The notes under the pieces are model-generated. The model ran no database searches, was not told where the DNA came from, and saw only the letters and a program-made list of their open reading frames with translations. Below are positions 51,423-59,853 of a DNA stretch of 64,000 nt, in pieces. This DNA is from Pseudomonas sp. P818. Lineage in GTDB: Bacteria > Pseudomonadota > Gammaproteobacteria > Pseudomonadales > Pseudomonadaceae. Numbering within the stretch: the stretch's first letter is position 1; the number at the start of each line of letters is the position of its first letter. The stretch spans positions 37,013 through 101,012 of the forward strand of contig NZ_ATKM01000021.1 of NCBI RefSeq assembly GCF_000418555.1, written 5' to 3'. The translations under genes and the position numbers were made by a program.

Positions 51423-53453
51423 TCAGTCGAGGCTGAATCGCCCGGTATTGTGCGCCAGCCCCTCGCTGCCCCTGCGCAATTGCTCGGCGGCGCTGCTCAC
51501 CGCCTGGGCACCATCGAGCAGTTGCCCGGCGGCCTGATCGACCTGCTGGATATTGCTGCTGACCTCATCGGCCGTGGCCGCCTGCTGTTCGGCGGCCGTA
51601 GCGATCTGCGCCAGGCGGTCGCTGACGCGCTGCACCGAGTCGACGATGTTCTGCAATTCGTCGCCCATCGCCAGTACGCTGCCAATGTCGCCATCGGCCT
51701 GGCTGCAGGCTTCTTCCATCAAGGTGACCGACTGGCCGACCACGCGCTGCAGGTTGTCCACGGTCTGGGCGATTTCCTGGGTCGAATCCTGGGTGCGCTT
51801 GGACAGCGAGCGCACCTCGTCGGCGACCACGGCGAAGCCGCGCCCGGCCTCCCCTGCGCGCGCGGCCTCGATGGCGGCGTTGAGCGCCAGCAGGTTGGTC
51901 TGCTCGGCGATGCCCTTGATCACCTCGACCACGCGGTTGATCTGCTGGGTCTGATCACGCAGTTGCTGCAACGCCGCGGCGCTGTCGCCCAGGCGGCCGC
52001 TGAGCTGGCGCATGCTGGCGCTGGTGCGCTCGCTGCGCTGGTTGCTACTGAGCGCCACTTCGCGGGTCTGCTGCGCCTCCACGGCGGCCTGCTCGCAGCT
52101 TTGCGCGACGCTTTGCGCGGTGGCGGCCATCTGCGTGGCCGCGGTGGCGATCTGGCTCATTTGTGCCTGTTGCTGCTCGACGGCGTCCAGCGTGTCACGC
52201 GCCTGGCCACCCAGCAGTTGCACCGTGCTGTCCAGTTGGCGACTTTCACGGTTGACTCCCTGCAGCGAGTCACGCATCTGCTCGACCGCAGTATTCAGCG
52301 CCTGGGCGATGGCGGCCAGGTCATCGCGGCCGTTGACCTCCATGCGCACGCGCAGGTCGCCGTCGCGCAGACCGCGCGCGGCCTCGATGATGTTGCTGGT
52401 GCTGACGCGGATCGACGCGTTCAGGCACATCAGCACGTACATCGCCAGCAGAGTCAGGGCGATAAAGGCACCGATCACCTCGATCATCGCTTGCAGTGCC
52501 TGCTGCCGATAGTCGCCGAGGCTGGCGCCGAACTGCTGATAAAGCGACTGCTGCAGCGCCTGCAACTGGCCCTCCAGAGCTTCGACGCGCTGCACGAACT
52601 GCTCGGGGGTGAGCGCCATGGGACTGGCCTCGAACATGTCCCGGTCGATCTGCGCGAGAAAGTCGTCGAACGCCTTGAGCGAGGCGTCGAACGGCGCACT
52701 CAATTGGCGCATGGCCTGCGGCGCCTCGCGCGACAAGGTGGTTTGCGCCTTGACCAGCTGCGCACGCTGCTCGTCCAGGCTCCGGCGCAGGTCGCGGATC
52801 AGCACGCGGCTCTGCAAGGTGAAGTGCTGGGAGACCACGGCGCCATGGCCCTGCGCCGCGAAAGTGCCGAGCTGCTCGAGCAGCCGCGGCATGATGTAGG
52901 TGATCTGCTCCATCATCAGATAGGTGTCGAGGCGCGGATCGAGAATCAGGGTGCTGTCGGTCGCCACCTGTTCGCGCAGGGCGATCAGGTAAAGCAGCGC
53001 CTTCTGGTAACGCTCCAGCGCGTCGGGCAGCGCCACTCGGGTCAGACCGGCCGCGCGCAGGCCCTCACGTTCGCCCTGCAGGGCCTGAAAGTGCTGCCGC
53101 GCCTGATCGCTGATCAGGCTGCTGTGCAGCGGTTCGGCAGCCTGCTGCAACGCCTCGTCGAGCTGCGCCTCACGCTGCTGCAGCAGGCCCTCGGCGGCCT
53201 TGTCGGTACCCTTCCAGCGTGCCAGCAGGGTGCGCTGGGCGATCAGCTCGTGCTGCACCTGCGCCATGCGCTCGAGCGCCTGCGCGCCTTCCACTTCGTA
53301 GTCGATCGATTGCAGCCGTGACAGGTAATCATTGCCGATGACCCACAGCGCGTAACCGAGCGGAAGCGCGAACAATAGAAACACCAGCTGAAACTTGTGG
53401 GCAAAACTGAAACGCTGCAGCAGCCGTACACCCGGCTTGAGTACTCCCGTCAT
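51423..53453 (-). CDS. Methyl-accepting chemotaxis protein
   Basis: 676 residues. TM1 about 20-42, a helical periplasmic ligand-binding region to ~325 (long, cysteine-free, with many Q/L/R, possibly a helical bimodular type), TM2 about 325-345, HAMP about 350-405, then the signalling domain with the hairpin tip IAEQTNLLALNAAIEAARAGEAGRGFAVVADEVRSLS (seen in parts). No C-terminal NWETF-like CheR tether is present. The ligand is unknown. GAGGT precedes the ATG. Probably monocistronic. Confidence 0.93.
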   Translation of the reverse strand: MTGVLKPGVRLLQRFSFAHKFQLVFLLFALPLGYALWVIGNDYLSRLQSIDYEVEGAQALERMAQVQHELIAQRTLLARWKGTDKAAEGLLQQREAQLDEALQQAAEPLHSSLISDQARQHFQALQGEREGLRAAGLTRVALPDALERYQKALLYLIALREQVATDSTLILDPRLDTYLMMEQITYIMPRLLEQLGTFAAQGHGAVVSQHFTLQSRVLIRDLRRSLDEQRAQLVKAQTTLSREAPQAMRQLSAPFDASLKAFDDFLAQIDRDMFEASPMALTPEQFVQRVEALEGQLQALQQSLYQQFGASLGDYRQQALQAMIEVIGAFIALTLLAMYVLMCLNASIRVSTSNIIEAARGLRDGDLRVRMEVNGRDDLAAIAQALNTAVEQMRDSLQGVNRESRQLDSTVQLLGGQARDTLDAVEQQQAQMSQIATAATQMAATAQSVAQSCEQAAVEAQQTREVALSSNQRSERTSASMRQLSGRLGDSAAALQQLRDQTQQINRVVEVIKGIAEQTNLLALNAAIEAARAGEAGRGFAVVADEVRSLSKRTQDSTQEIAQTVDNLQRVVGQSVTLMEEACSQADGDIGSVLAMGDELQNIVDSVQRVSDRLAQIATAAEQQAATADEVSSNIQQVDQAAGQLLDGAQAVSSAAEQLRRGSEGLAHNTGRFSLD

Positions 53454-53614
53454 AACGACACCTCAGCGACCAAAAGGGCCTACAGGCCTGGCAAAGAATT
53501 GCTTATAGCAAAAAGCAGGCCCGACGCCCCTTGAGGCAGGAATTCGTTATTGGGCACTCTCAACGAGTGTAATGGCCAATGACTATCAGCCGTTTCCGAA
53601 ATGCGACAATTAGC

Positions 53615-54124
53615 TCAGCATTGCGGACGGTCGCGGGTGTAGCGCTCAGCAGGATCGACGGCCGCACCAAGATCGCGCATGGCGCTGGCACCGATCAACA
53701 GCGGGTAGCTGAAGGTGCTGCGATCGGTCAGGTTGACCTCGATGGTGCGCTCCTCTTCGCCCAGGCAGATCGGCATCTCGATCACCGGACGTTGCGAGTA
53801 GGCAACTTCCTGGACTTCGGCGTCGCTCTCTTCGGCGCGTTTCTTGATCTCGGCGATGCGTACCAGAGGGTGTTCGTAAACCGTATCTTCGGCGCCATCG
53901 ACGGCCAGGCGGAAGCGTACCCAGTCTTCGCCGTCGCGCTTGAAGGGTTCGATGTCCTTGGCCGACAGTGACGCGGTCATGGCGCCGGTATCCATCTTGG
54001 CCTTGAGGGTCTGGCCGAGAGCGGGGAGTTTGATCAGCTCGTAGCGGCCGTAAAGATCGGGTTGCTGGTTGGCCATGGTCGGCAGGCTGATTGCAGCGGC
54101 CAGCAGAAACAGGGCGTATTTCAA
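53615..54124 (-). CDS. Retropepsin-like ATP-dependent zinc protease family protein
   Basis: 169 residues with a signal peptide (KYALFLLAAAISLPTMA) and the aspartic-protease-like motif KAKMDTGAMTASLSA, then FRLAVDGAED, VEHPLVRI-type text (YEHPLVRIA), RPVIEMPICLG and DRSTFSYPLLIGASAM. It belongs to the RimB/Rlo (DUF785) group implicated in osmotic tolerance and peptidoglycan or RimK-linked processing; the retropepsin fold is known, the substrate is not. The start is probably TTG at 54124, since AGGAG stands eight bases before it; GTG three codons earlier has no ribosome site. Confidence 0.85.
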   Translation of the reverse strand: MKYALFLLAAAISLPTMANQQPDLYGRYELIKLPALGQTLKAKMDTGAMTASLSAKDIEPFKRDGEDWVRFRLAVDGAEDTVYEHPLVRIAEIKKRAEESDAEVQEVAYSQRPVIEMPICLGEEERTIEVNLTDRSTFSYPLLIGASAMRDLGAAVDPAERYTRDRPQC

Positions 54125-54205
54125 GGTCGGCACTCCTGTGCAATGGAAGTCCCGTTATCCGACTACCCCAGTCCTGCTGTGTTCCCCCGCAAGAATGACA
54201 AAGCG

Positions 54206-55447
54206 TTACCGCCGGGCTCGCGGCTGGGTTATGCCACTCCAGAGTTCGTCCAGGTGCTCGAAACCCCAGGCCGCTGCCGACTCGCGGCCGACGATGCGAT
54301 CCTGAGCGGTCGGTTTGCTCAGGTCGATCACCACCGGAGGAATCTGTACCTTGGACTTGGCCAGGAAGAACGCCTTGACCTTGGGCACCAGCAGCGACTT
54401 GGCATTTTGCTCCAGTACCACCGCCAGGCGACCGCTTTCCAGGCGCACCAGTGAACCGACCGGGTAAATGCCGACGGTCTTGACGAAGGCCTGGAACACC
54501 ACCTCGTCGAAGTGCCCCTTCCACTCGGCCATCTTGCGGATCGATTCGGCCGGGTCCCAACCCGGCTTGTAGGGGCGATTGGAGGTGATGGCGTCGTAAA
54601 CGTCGCACACCGCCCCCATTCTGGCGAACAGGCTGATCTGCTCACCCTGCAAACCGTGCGGGTAGCCGCTGCCATCGACCTTCTCGTGGTGATGCAGGCA
54701 GACGTCCAGCACCAGTGCGCTGACCTGCTTGCCGGCAAGCAGTATCTCGCCGCCCGCCTCCGGGTGACGGCGCACCGCGGAAAACTCGGCGTCACTGAGT
54801 TTGCCGGGTTTGTTCAGTACATCCTGGTCGATGGCCATCTTGCCCACGTCATGCAGCAGCCCGGCCAGGCCGGCCTCGCGTATTGCACCGTCACCCAGAC
54901 CAAGCTGCCGGGCGAGCGCGATCATCAGGGCACACACCGCCACCGAATGCATGTAGGTGTATTCATCGGCGTGCTTGAGCCGCGCCAGGCTGATCAGTGC
55001 GCTGGGATGGCGCAGAATCGACTCGGAAATTTCTTCTACCAGCGATTCGGCCTGGCCAAAATCCAGCGCTTTGCCCATGCGCGCATCGCCGAACATGCTC
55101 ATCACCGCCTGCTTGGAGCGGGCGCACAGTTTGGCAGCGCGTTCCAGTTCGACATCCATGGCAACCACCGGTGGATCGCGTCGCCGCTCCACCGCGGCCA
55201 TCAGCGTGGCCTCGACTTCCTTCTGCGCTTCGGCCTCGGTACTGGCAATGGCGCCAGCCTCGACATCCAGCCCCTTGCTGACGTCGATCCACAGCTCGCC
55301 GATGCTGCTGGCACGAATGCGCTGCAGGTCCTCAGGCGAGTTGAGGAGAAACTTCGACTTCCAGAACGGATGATCCATCCATGATCCGCAAAACTCCTGG
55401 ACATACATGCCGATGCGCAGATCGGCTACCGCAATGCGTTTCAACAT
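54206..55447 (-). CDS. HD-GYP domain phosphodiesterase
   Basis: 413 residues. An N-terminal DUF3391-like segment (IAVADLRIGMYVQEF), then the HD-GYP domain with HD at 199-200 (GLLHDVGK), HHHEKVDGSGYPHGL (GYP at 261-263) and DVYDAITSNRPYK; a C-terminal beta region follows. It hydrolyses c-di-GMP to GMP, countering diguanylate cyclases such as the one at 5.3-6.6 kb. No sensor helix is visible, so it is probably cytoplasmic. The ATG at 55447 was preferred over an upstream 38-residue extension with no support. Downstream lies the protease gene. Confidence 0.92.
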   Translation of the reverse strand: MLKRIAVADLRIGMYVQEFCGSWMDHPFWKSKFLLNSPEDLQRIRASSIGELWIDVSKGLDVEAGAIASTEAEAQKEVEATLMAAVERRRDPPVVAMDVELERAAKLCARSKQAVMSMFGDARMGKALDFGQAESLVEEISESILRHPSALISLARLKHADEYTYMHSVAVCALMIALARQLGLGDGAIREAGLAGLLHDVGKMAIDQDVLNKPGKLSDAEFSAVRRHPEAGGEILLAGKQVSALVLDVCLHHHEKVDGSGYPHGLQGEQISLFARMGAVCDVYDAITSNRPYKPGWDPAESIRKMAEWKGHFDEVVFQAFVKTVGIYPVGSLVRLESGRLAVVLEQNAKSLLVPKVKAFFLAKSKVQIPPVVIDLSKPTAQDRIVGRESAAAWGFEHLDELWSGITQPRARR

Positions 55448-55637
55448 CGAGATAATCCAGACACGTTGACGGGAGGACTCGTACGTACAGCTTGAATATT
55501 CGAACAATCCCCCTGCATTTCCATACTGACCAGCATCATGACTTTCACAACAAATAGCCATAGGCCATCAGTCGTAATTTTGAGCCAAATCTTTCAGGTG
55601 CTTATGATGGCCGCCTCACGCCTGCCAAGGAGTTGAT

Positions 55638-56528
55638 ATGCGCCCCCTGCTGACCGGCCTACTCAATATAGTCCTGTTGCTGAGCAACACCCTGCTGCTG
55701 ATCGGCCCGCTGCTGCTGATCGCCCTGGCCAAGTTCGTGCTGCCGGGGCAGGCCGCGCGCGATGCCTGCTCGCGCGGCGTGATGTGGGTGGCGGAGTTCT
55801 GGGCGGAGAACTGCAAGCGCATCTTCGCCCTGCTGACGCCGACGCACTGGGATATCCGCGGCAATGCCCAGTTGCGCAGAGACCGCTCCTATCTGGTGAT
55901 CAGCAACCACCAGTCCTGGGTCGACATTCCGGCGCTGGTGCAGGCATTCAACCGCAAAACGCCCTACTTCAAGTTCTTCCTCAAGCAGCAGCTGATCTGG
56001 GTGCCCTTTCTTGGCCTGGCCTTCTGGGCGCTCGACTACCCCTTCATGAAGCGCTATTCCAAGGCCTTTCTGCAGAAGAATCCGCACATGAAAGGCAAGG
56101 ACCTGGAGATCACCAGGGCGGCCTGTGAGAAGTTCAAGCGCCTGCCGGTGACCGTGGTCAACTACCTGGAAGGCACCCGCTTCACCCCAGCCAAACAGGC
56201 CCGGCAGCAGTCCCCCTATCGCAACCTGCTCAAGCCCAAGGCCGGTGGCGTGGCGTTCGTGCTCGCTGCGTTGGGAGAACAGATCGACGCCGTGCTGGAT
56301 GTGACGCTGGTGTATCCCGGCGAGCAGGTGCCGGGCTTTTGGGCATTGCTCAGCGGCCAGGTACCGAAGGTGATCATGGATATCCAGACCCTCGAACTCG
56401 ATCCGGCGCTGTATCAGGGCGATTACGAGAACGACCCGGCTTTCCGCCTGCAGGTGCAGGACTGGGTTTCGGATCTGTGGCAGGCCAAGGACAAGCGCAT
56501 CGAACAGCTGCGCAGTGAGGCCGACTGA
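55638..56528 (+). CDS. PlsC-type 1-acyl-glycerol-3-phosphate acyltransferase family protein (YihG-like)
   Basis: 296 residues with an N-terminal hydrophobic helix (LLTGLLNIVLLLSNTLLLIG), the acyltransferase NHQSWVD box at about 90-96 (H-x4-D form), FFLKQQLIWVPFLG, and the substrate motif YLEGTRF. It resembles E. coli YihG, an accessory acyltransferase that remodels phospholipids, rather than the main PlsC. AAGGAG lies five bases before the ATG. It stands alone. Confidence 0.88.
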   Translation: MRPLLTGLLNIVLLLSNTLLLIGPLLLIALAKFVLPGQAARDACSRGVMWVAEFWAENCKRIFALLTPTHWDIRGNAQLRRDRSYLVISNHQSWVDIPALVQAFNRKTPYFKFFLKQQLIWVPFLGLAFWALDYPFMKRYSKAFLQKNPHMKGKDLEITRAACEKFKRLPVTVVNYLEGTRFTPAKQARQQSPYRNLLKPKAGGVAFVLAALGEQIDAVLDVTLVYPGEQVPGFWALLSGQVPKVIMDIQTLELDPALYQGDYENDPAFRLQVQDWVSDLWQAKDKRIEQLRSEAD

Positions 56529-56544
56529 CGCCGGGGCGAAAAAA

Positions 56545-56562
56545 GGGAGCCCGAAGGCTCCC
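56545..56562 (-). terminator. Terminator of fdhA
   Basis: GGGAGCC-CGAA-GGCTCCC, followed by TTTTTT on the minus strand. It also sits 17 bp after the acyltransferase stop, so it may serve both directions. Confidence 0.85.
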
Positions 56563-56674
56563 GAAGAAGAAGGCGCGGACCAATGCGCCTGGCCGTAAAC
56601 CTATCTGCGACGCGCGCAGCGCGCCGCCAACGCAACTCGTGGCCCGCAACAACGCCGGGCCACGCAGCTCGGCA

Positions 56675-57874
56675 TCACGCCGCGCTGAACATCTTGTGCG
56701 GGTCGATGACGAATTTCTTCGGCACGCCTGCGTCGAACTCGCCGTAGCCACGCGGTGCGTCGTCCAGGCTGATGACCTGTACGCCAACGATCTCCGCGAT
56801 GTTGAGGCGGTCCCACATGATGGCCTGCATCAGCGCACGGTTGTACTTCATCACCGGGGTCTGGCCGGTGTGGAAGCTGTGCGACTTGGCCCAGCCGAGG
56901 CCGAAGCGGATGCTCAGGCTGCCGATCTTGGCCGCAGCGTCCACCGCACCCGGGTCTTCGGTAACGTACAGACCGGGGATACCGATCTTGCCGGCGACGC
57001 GGGTGACCTGCATCAGCGAGTTGAGCACGGTGGCCGGAGCCTCGTGCTTGGCGCCTTCGTGGCCATGACCACGGGCCTCGAAGCCCACGCAGTCGATGGC
57101 GCAGTCAACTTCCGGCTCGCCCAGCAGCGCGGCGATCTGTTCATGCAGCGGCGTGTCCAGCGACAGGTCGGCGATCTCGAAGCCCTGCGCCTTGGCGTGC
57201 GCCAGACGGGCCGGGTTGAGGTCACCAACGATGACCACGGCAGCGCCGAGCAGGCGGGCCGAGGCAGCAGCGGCCAGACCGACCGGACCGGCGCCCGCGA
57301 CGTAGACGGTGGAGCCAGGGCCGACGCCAGCGGTAACGGCGCCGTGGTAGCCGGTGGGCAGAATGTCGGACAGGCAGGTCAGGTCACGGATCTTCTCCAT
57401 GGCCTTGTCGCGATCCGGCAGTTTGAGCAGGTTGAAGTCGGCGTAAGGCACCAGCACGTATTCGGCCTGGCCGCCGGTCCAGTCGCCCATGTCGACGTAG
57501 CCGTAGGCGCCGCCGGCACGCGCCGGGTTGACGGTCAGGCACACGCCGGTGTGCTGTTCCTTGCAGGAACGGCAGCGACCGCAGGCGACGTTGAAGGGAA
57601 CGGAAACCAGGTCACCGATCTGCAGACGTTCGACGTCGCGGCCCTTCTCGATCACCTCACCGGTGATCTCGTGACCCAGAACCAGGCCGACCTGAGCGGT
57701 GGTACGACCGCGCACCATGTGCTGGTCGGAGCCGCAGATGTTGGTGGAAACGACTTTCAGGATGACCCCGTGCTCGATCTTCTTGCCGCGCGGATCCTGC
57801 ATTTTCGGGTAGTCGATCTTCTGTACTTCGACCTTTCCCGCGCCGAGGTAAACCACACCACGATTATCAGACAT
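56675..57874 (-). CDS. fdhA: Glutathione-independent formaldehyde dehydrogenase
   Basis: Oxidises formaldehyde to formate with bound NAD (EC 1.2.1.46). 399 residues, the length of the P. putida enzyme; zinc-alcohol-dehydrogenase fold. Catalytic zinc region STNICGSDQHMVRGR with GHEITGEVIEKG, structural-zinc cysteines CGRCRSCKEQHTGVC, and the nucleotide motif VAGAGPVGLAAAASARL. AAGGAG lies eight bases before the ATG. It follows purU and the sox genes, whose sarcosine oxidation releases formaldehyde or methylene-THF. Confidence 0.95.
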   Translation of the reverse strand: MSDNRGVVYLGAGKVEVQKIDYPKMQDPRGKKIEHGVILKVVSTNICGSDQHMVRGRTTAQVGLVLGHEITGEVIEKGRDVERLQIGDLVSVPFNVACGRCRSCKEQHTGVCLTVNPARAGGAYGYVDMGDWTGGQAEYVLVPYADFNLLKLPDRDKAMEKIRDLTCLSDILPTGYHGAVTAGVGPGSTVYVAGAGPVGLAAAASARLLGAAVVIVGDLNPARLAHAKAQGFEIADLSLDTPLHEQIAALLGEPEVDCAIDCVGFEARGHGHEGAKHEAPATVLNSLMQVTRVAGKIGIPGLYVTEDPGAVDAAAKIGSLSIRFGLGWAKSHSFHTGQTPVMKYNRALMQAIMWDRLNIAEIVGVQVISLDDAPRGYGEFDAGVPKKFVIDPHKMFSAA

Positions 57875-57990
57875 GCGTAACTCTCCTTCTTGTTGTGGAT
57901 ACAAGGCGCGACCGGCGGCCGCGCGGCCTTGCACTGGAGCCTCTTTCGTCTGTTGCCGGAAACCGCCGATAAATCTGGCAGGGCGGGTTC

Positions 57991-58110
57991 CGTAGGGTGG
58001 GCCGGGCGGCGATCCGCTTCAGCCCACCAATAGCGTTTTACGTTGCGACTGGTGGGCTAAAGCCCACCCTACGAGTCGCGTCGTTACCGTAGGGTGGGCT
58101 TTAGCCCACC
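57991..58110. repeat. GTAGGGTGGGC palindromes between fdhA and purU
   Basis: CGTAGGGTGGGC...TTCAGCCCACCAA, GGTGGGCTAAAGCCCACCCTACG and CGTAGGGTGGGCTTTAGCCCACC, in succession. The first and second arms face one another; the third is self-complementary. The rest of the 57875-58133 gap has no gene. Confidence 0.75.
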
Positions 58111-58133
58111 AATATTCGGGTTGGCGATTACCC

Positions 58134-58997
58134 TCACGCGTTTAGCACCACCGTACGATTGGCATTGAGAAACACGCGGCGGTCGATGTGGTAACCGACT
58201 GCACGCGCCAGGGTCAGGCACTCGATGTCGCGGCCCTTGGCGATCAGGTCCTCGGGGTAATGGGCGTGGTCAACCGCCTCCACGCCCTGGGCGATGATCG
58301 GCCCCTCGTCGAGGTGGTCGTTGACGTAGTGAGCGGTAGCACCGACCAGCTTGACGCCCTTCTGGTACGCCTGGTGGTAGGGCTTGGCCCCCTTGAAACC
58401 GGGCAGCAACGAGTGATGGATATTGATCGCCCGGCCGTCCAGCTTGCGGCACAGGTCGGCGGACAGCACCTGCATGTAGCGGGCGAGCACCACCAGTTCG
58501 GCGCCGGTTTCCTCGACCACCTGCATCACCCGGCGCTCCTGCGCGGGCTTGTCCTTGGGATCGAGGGGAAAGTGGTGATACGGGATGCCGTGCCAGTCAG
58601 CGAGTGGTTTGAGGTCCGGGTGGTTGGACACCACAGCGACCACGTCCATGGCCAGTTGGCCGATGCGCTGGCGATAGAGCAGATCGTTCAGGCAGTGGTC
58701 GGCCTTGGACACCATCAGCACCACCTTGGCGCGATAGCCCGGTGGCGTCAGCTCGACCTGCATGCCGAATGGTGCCAGCCGCTCGGCCACCCCGACACGG
58801 AACGCAGCCTCGTCGAAATCCTGCGGCTGGCGGAATTCGACGCGGATGAAGAAGCGCGAGGACAGCCGATCATCGAACGAATGGTGCTCGGTGACGTAGC
58901 AGCGCTGCTCGAACAGAAAGCGCGTCACCGCATCCACGGTACCGAGCACGCTCGGGCAGTGGGCGGTGAGAATCCAGGTGTCGGGGGTGCGGCTCAT
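58134..58997 (-). CDS. purU: Formyltetrahydrofolate deformylase
   Basis: Hydrolyses 10-formyl-THF to formate and THF (EC 3.5.1.10). 287 residues: N-terminal ACT domain (about 1-85, LTAHCPSVLGTVDAVTRFLF) and a formyltransferase-like domain with NIHHSLLPGFKGAKPYHQA, VGATAHYVNDHLDEGPII. The catalytic Asn-His-Asp set is visible in these phrases. The ATG at 58997 has GGAG seven bases before it; an in-frame extension of 15 residues lies in repeat DNA. It recycles THF for SoxBDAG. Corresponds to the second PurU (purU2) linked to sox in P. aeruginosa. Confidence 0.95.
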   Translation of the reverse strand: MSRTPDTWILTAHCPSVLGTVDAVTRFLFEQRCYVTEHHSFDDRLSSRFFIRVEFRQPQDFDEAAFRVGVAERLAPFGMQVELTPPGYRAKVVLMVSKADHCLNDLLYRQRIGQLAMDVVAVVSNHPDLKPLADWHGIPYHHFPLDPKDKPAQERRVMQVVEETGAELVVLARYMQVLSADLCRKLDGRAINIHHSLLPGFKGAKPYHQAYQKGVKLVGATAHYVNDHLDEGPIIAQGVEAVDHAHYPEDLIAKGRDIECLTLARAVGYHIDRRVFLNANRTVVLNA

Positions 58998-59028
58998 AAT
59001 AGACTCCGAGACAAACTCCGTTGCTTTG

Positions 59029-59200
59029 CCCCCCTCTCCCATTTATGGGAGAGGGGCCGGGGGAGAGGGCCGCTAGTACAACGCGATCCGCCCTTCCCCT
59101 CTCCCCAGGCGCAGGGTGGATGACGCTTCGCCTACGCGGCCACCCCATCCACCTTTGCCGCATCACGGTGGACGAAAACAGCGTCGTCCACCCTACATTC
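59029..59200. repeat. Palindromic repeats between soxG and purU
   Basis: CCCTCTCCCATTTATGGGAGAGGGG is a near-perfect palindrome, with related GGGGGAGAGGGCC and CCCTCTCCCC nearby; then GGTGGATGACGC...GTCGTCCACCCTAC forms another inverted unit of the GTAGGGTGGA class. No gene is seen in the gap. Confidence 0.7.
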
Positions 59201-59223
59201 TCCCCAGAGGGAGCCGTTCGCTA

Positions 59224-59853
59224 TCAGGCCTCGACCGCCAACCCATACTCGGCGCTGGCATCCTGCAGCCACAGCCAGAAGTAGTCGGAGAAGCTGCGAC
59301 GAATCAGCAGCTCCCAGGTGTCCTCGCCCGTGTGGCGAATCACCAACTGGGACTTGGCGAATACCGTGCCGACCGCCTTGCCCACCGGGAAGTTGCTCGG
59401 ATGCACGTCGTAGCTGCTAGATTTCATCAGCAGCTCACGCACCTTGGGGCCACGCAGCTCGAGCAGGGTCTGCCCGCCGCTGACGTTGACCACCGAAATG
59501 TGCTGACCATCCAGGGCCTCGCGCAGCTTGCGCTCGACCTCGAACTCGGTACCGCCAGGCACGATCAGCAGCCACTCGTCCGGGCCCAGCCACTGCAGCG
59601 AGGTGTCGCCGTTGGCCACCAGGGTCAGTGCCACCGGCAGCTCCAGGCCCAGGGCCTTGTGCACGCCACCGGCGAAGTTGGCATCGTCGGCATCGCCACG
59701 CAGGACCAGATGGCCCAGCAGCTTCTTCTCGCGCAGGGTTACCCCGGCGCCCTTGCGGCCCTTGCCGGCCAGCTCGTGCAGGCCGGCGTGGTGCAGCGGC
59801 GATTGCCCGGCGACGTCGTCGGGGCGTTGCTTGTAGACATTGACGTTAGACAT
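59224..59853 (-). CDS. soxG: Sarcosine oxidase gamma subunit
   Basis: 209 residues, in the GCV_T-related fold of SoxG. Signatures are LREKKLLGHLVLRGDADD, LGPDEWLLIVPGG, VVNVSGGQTLLELRGPKVRELLMK and a C-terminal SFSDYFWLWLQDAS. It has no cofactor of its own; it completes the alpha-beta-gamma-delta heterotetramer and borders the folate site. The start overlaps the soxA end by eight bases. Confidence 0.95.
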   Translation of the reverse strand: MSNVNVYKQRPDDVAGQSPLHHAGLHELAGKGRKGAGVTLREKKLLGHLVLRGDADDANFAGGVHKALGLELPVALTLVANGDTSLQWLGPDEWLLIVPGGTEFEVERKLREALDGQHISVVNVSGGQTLLELRGPKVRELLMKSSSYDVHPSNFPVGKAVGTVFAKSQLVIRHTGEDTWELLIRRSFSDYFWLWLQDASAEYGLAVEA

